Below, piece by piece: positions 15,337-17,392 of a stretch of 17,392 bases of DNA; position 1 is the first letter of the stretch, and each line of letters begins with the position of its first letter. Origin of the DNA: Chryseobacterium indologenes (GTDB lineage Bacteria > Bacteroidota > Bacteroidia > Flavobacteriales > Weeksellaceae). Location of the stretch: NCBI GenBank assembly GCA_002439165.1, contig DJTE01000037.1:1-17392 (forward strand), given 5' to 3'. The notes beneath the pieces are model-generated. The model was not told the DNA's origin. It saw only the letters and a program-made list of their open reading frames with translations, and did not search any database. The translations under genes and the position numbers were made by a program.

Positions 15337-15353
15337 CAAAGTCACAGACTTTG
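15337..15353. repeat. Perfect palindrome CAAAGTC-ACA-GACTTTG
   Basis: Seven-base arms surround a 3-base spacer, about 60 bases beyond the XRE gene's stop codon. GC bases flank it on both sides, with one mismatch in between. The size is typical of a dimeric regulator's operator, but it could also be a small hairpin. Confidence 0.5.
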
Positions 15354-15411
15354 CGCAGCAGGGCAGTATTTTTTTATTTTAGAATATCTTCCGGCTGTAA
15401 GGCGACAGCGT

Positions 15412-15786
15412 TTAATTTCTTTTATTGGGCTTTAGCTTCTTATTTTCTTCTTCTAAAGCTTCATTCTGCTTTTTCAGCAGTGTAATATAATCATTCAAGT
15501 TATCTAAAATATGATTGGGAATACTGCAATAATAGTTATAGTTTCCGGAGTTATCATTGAACGTCAGATTATCATTATTCTGAACAATACTGGAAGGTTT
15601 TTCTTCTTTGATATCTTCCACCGGAACGTCTAAAGCTTTGGCCAGCTTCTCCCATTCATCATCATAAATCCTTATATCACCGCTTTCTTTACGGCTGTAA
15701 TTGGATACATCCGTGGAGATAATCTTGGACATATATTCCTGGGTATAGCCCCGCTGTTTTCGTAAAATCTTTAGCTTTTCCATCAT
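15412..15786 (-). CDS. XRE-family helix-turn-helix regulator with C-terminal coiled coil
   Basis: The 124-residue product begins with an HTH_3/XRE domain (about 4-58: LKILRKQRGYTQEYMSKIIS, then VSNYSRKESG). An Asn-rich linker (about 69-84, NNDNLTFNDNSGNYNY) leads to a predicted coiled coil (about 92-118: YITLLKKQNEALEEENKKLK) that probably mediates oligomerisation. Either of two start codons (15786 or 15783) is possible. TATATTTG on the minus strand (15806-15813) gives a leader of about a dozen bases. It lies downstream of the toxin-immunity pair but seems to have its own promoter, so a link to the toxin is only positional. Its own binding site is unknown. Confidence 0.85.
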   Translation of the reverse strand: MMEKLKILRKQRGYTQEYMSKIISTDVSNYSRKESGDIRIYDDEWEKLAKALDVPVEDIKEEKPSSIVQNNDNLTFNDNSGNYNYYCSIPNHILDNLNDYITLLKKQNEALEEENKKLKPNKRN

Positions 15787-15805
15787 GATTTTTTATTCAT
15801 TATCA

Positions 15806-15813
15806 CAAATATA
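15806..15813 (-). promoter_or_regulatory. Candidate -7 element of the XRE gene
   Basis: On the minus strand this reads TATATTTG, a full match, placing the transcription start about 13 bases before the start codon. No -33 TTG is seen at the usual spacing. Confidence 0.45.
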
Positions 15814-15903
15814 AAAAATTCAACCCTTTTATTCTATACCTAAACATTATCCCAAAGATTTATTTCTTTTGTTCTGTTTTCATTTACAAAGTTGTATGAT
15901 TGA

Positions 15904-16440
15904 TTAAATTGGACTGGGTTTAATGTTTTTTGACCTTATAAAAGAAGCAGATGCCGGAACAATCAACTTTTCTCCTATATTCTGTTTATTATTATTTTCA
16001 TCAACTACGCATAAACATATATCACATTCAAAGACTAATTTTTCAGAGTCAATTTCTACAAATGCACGAAGATTATCATCATGGCAACAAGGACAATCTT
16101 TATCAGATTTAAACACCAAAAGATTAAATATAATGTCTCTCGTATGTATAATTGCCCATTGAGGAGAATCAACTTTGGCTTGTATAATATCATATTGAAT
16201 AATTTCATCTAATGAATACCAAACAACATTATCTGTATAAAAGATCTCTTCTATATTTAGCTTTTCATAATAACTGAAGTAATCTTTATATAAATTTTGT
16301 ATTTGAACATCCTTTATCTCTTTTATTTCTTGTGTCCAATCTAGTAATAATTTCAATAAAGAGTAAGCATCCAAATTATCTCTATCCTGGATTATACTCT
16401 GTTTTAATTGTTCCCATTTTCTTAATATAATATGACTCAT
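15904..16440 (-). CDS. Putative immunity protein of the RHS toxin
   Basis: The 178-residue product matches no family I recognise. The N-terminal half is helical and acidic (WEQLKQSIIQDRDNLDAYSL). The C-terminal half has Cys-Pro-Cys-Cys and a later CDIC separated by a beta-strand segment, a CxxC...CxxC arrangement that suggests a zinc-binding knuckle. The immunity role is inferred from position: its ATG shares one base with the toxin stop codon (TAATG), an arrangement that couples translation and is typical of toxin-immunity pairs. It has no signal peptide, so it should act in the cytoplasm. The gene is visibly more AT-rich than most genes here, in keeping with acquired toxin cassettes. Confidence 0.65.
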   Translation of the reverse strand: MSHIILRKWEQLKQSIIQDRDNLDAYSLLKLLLDWTQEIKEIKDVQIQNLYKDYFSYYEKLNIEEIFYTDNVVWYSLDEIIQYDIIQAKVDSPQWAIIHTRDIIFNLLVFKSDKDCPCCHDDNLRAFVEIDSEKLVFECDICLCVVDENNNKQNIGEKLIVPASASFIRSKNIKPSPI

Positions 16441-17392
16441 TATGGTGCTATTGGATATGTTGTTATTAAATTTCCCTTATAGTCTGTAATTACATTAATC
16501 CAAGAGGTAGCTGCTCCTCCTTGCTTTAAAGATGCATTACCTATTATTTGACCTGTATCTACAGTTCTTTGAAATTGCCCCCCAGTCAATGGTGTTAATG
16601 GAGAATTAATTACAGTTTTACTCTGTAATATATTTTTTAATTGCTCTTCTGTTGTACTAAAAACTGATCTATTGTGGCCTAATGGTCTGTTAAAATGTCC
16701 TTCTAATACATGTTTCCATCCAGCACTCACTGGTTCCCCACTTAAACGTAGAGGTGTAAAACGAGTAATTCCTTTTGCAATATTAATTCTAGAAGCATCT
16801 ACATTAACAAATTTTTGTATTCCATTAATATTTCCATGACTCACTTGAATCAGCATAGCCATTAACTGAATAGTTCCAACTGCATTTTGAGTCTCTTCAT
16901 CTTGATAATCAACCACTGCATCAAGAGTAGCCCACCCTGCTGAAGCGACTAAATTACTTCCTCCCATTAGGAAAGTCCCCATAGTAAAAGCCAGGTTTCT
17001 TTCAAATTTTTCAGTGGCAAGAGCAGCTTTACTATTTCTGATACCAAAAGCTAATCTATCCTGAGAACCATGATAAGCACTTAAGCTTTGGATTCCCATA
17101 AATGAAAGCTTAGAATCACTTACATTTTTTGTCAGCTTAATTTCACCAATATCAATAGGATTATCAGGAGTAGAACCCTTCTTTGGTGGATCTTCCTCTC
17201 CAATCATTCCAGTTGGGTCGTTAAACCTTATAGGGTTTCCATAAACATATGAATATGGACTGTAAGCAAATTGCAATTCACTTAAAGGATCGTGTACTCC
17301 CCATCGTCCTAAATCCGGCATATAGAATCTCGCACCGTAGTCGTACATTCCCGTCTCTTGCAGTTCCTTGCCATTGTACTTGTACTGATAAT
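16440..17392 (-). CDS. RHS-repeat polymorphic toxin, C-terminal part (5' end beyond window)
   Basis: The frame is open to the right edge, so ATG 17348 is internal and the gene is truncated by the window. The visible protein starts at the RHS core: YNGKELQETGMYDYGARFY, then LGRWGVHDPLSE, SPYSYVYGNP and NDPTG, the usual boundary before a variable toxin tip. After about 160 residues of linker, including a hydrophobic stretch near 117-170, the last hundred form a compact domain. Its features are WKHVLEGHF (211-219, counted from M at 17348), NRSVF (226-230), TGQIIG (265-270) and a final WINVITDYKGNLITTYP. Paired histidines and this ending recall RNase-type toxin folds, but I cannot assign the family. 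T9SS or another exporter would be needed, and none is in view. Confidence 0.8.
   Translation of the reverse strand, partial: YQYKYNGKELQETGMYDYGARFYMPDLGRWGVHDPLSELQFAYSPYSYVYGNPIRFNDPTGMIGEEDPPKKGSTPDNPIDIGEIKLTKNVSDSKLSFMGIQSLSAYHGSQDRLAFGIRNSKAALATEKFERNLAFTMGTFLMGGSNLVASAGWATLDAVVDYQDEETQNAVGTIQLMAMLIQVSHGNINGIQKFVNVDASRINIAKGITRFTPLRLSGEPVSAGWKHVLEGHFNRPLGHNRSVFSTTEEQLKNILQSKTVINSPLTPLTGGQFQRTVDTGQIIGNASLKQGGAATSWINVITDYKGNLITTYPIAP

Noticed and set aside
15137..15382. An 81-codon plus-strand open frame
   Set aside because: It spans a terminator-like hairpin and a palindrome, and its translation has no recognisable domain.

Overview
The window comes from a Bacteroidota genome, most likely Chryseobacterium or a close Weeksellaceae relative. 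Three things point there. Two large secreted proteins carry C-terminal type IX secretion (T9SS) sorting domains. There is a GLPGLI-family protein next to tiny peptides with MKNxKK...GG leaders. Many upstream regions contain the Bacteroidota -7 element TAnnTTTG rather than a sigma70-type -10 box. Base composition is AT-rich, and the intergenic DNA is very AT-rich.

Layout from left to right. Positions 1-106 hold the probable tail of an upstream gene and a strong terminator. A two-component operon on the minus strand follows (467-2834): a membrane histidine kinase whose gene overlaps that of a NarL/LuxR-type response regulator. A plus-strand gene (3315-3938) encodes a DUF1062 zinc-ribbon protein and ends in a clear terminator. 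A T9SS-exported adhesin-like protein (4258-6009) is followed by a minus-strand pair: a LytTR membrane regulator (7421-8266) and a lipoprotein that joins an intradiol-dioxygenase-like domain to a thioredoxin-like domain (6090-7286). After a long structured leader comes a 1051-residue T9SS-exported alpha/beta hydrolase (8756-11911), then terminators and a minus-strand Fe(II)/2-oxoglutarate oxygenase (12243-12956).

The stretch 13190-14558 holds two cysteine-rich peptides of 47 and 48 residues with double-glycine leaders, read from one promoter that contains a palindrome and closed by a terminator. A GLPGLI-family secreted protein with its own promoter follows. No peptidase-transporter or modification enzyme for the peptides lies in the window.

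The right end (14583-17392) reads entirely on the minus strand. It holds the C-terminal part of an RHS-repeat polymorphic toxin whose 5' end is cut by the window edge, an overlapping gene that by position is its immunity protein and carries a CxxC...CxxC zinc-ribbon-like motif, an XRE-type regulator with a C-terminal coiled coil, and a small P-loop ATPase/kinase. The toxin tip and immunity gene look more AT-rich than the rest, consistent with exchange of toxin cassettes.

Most promising for new biology: the toxin tip with its partner, the peptide/GLPGLI cluster, and the dioxygenase-thioredoxin fusion. No tRNA, rRNA, CRISPR array or complete insertion sequence was seen.
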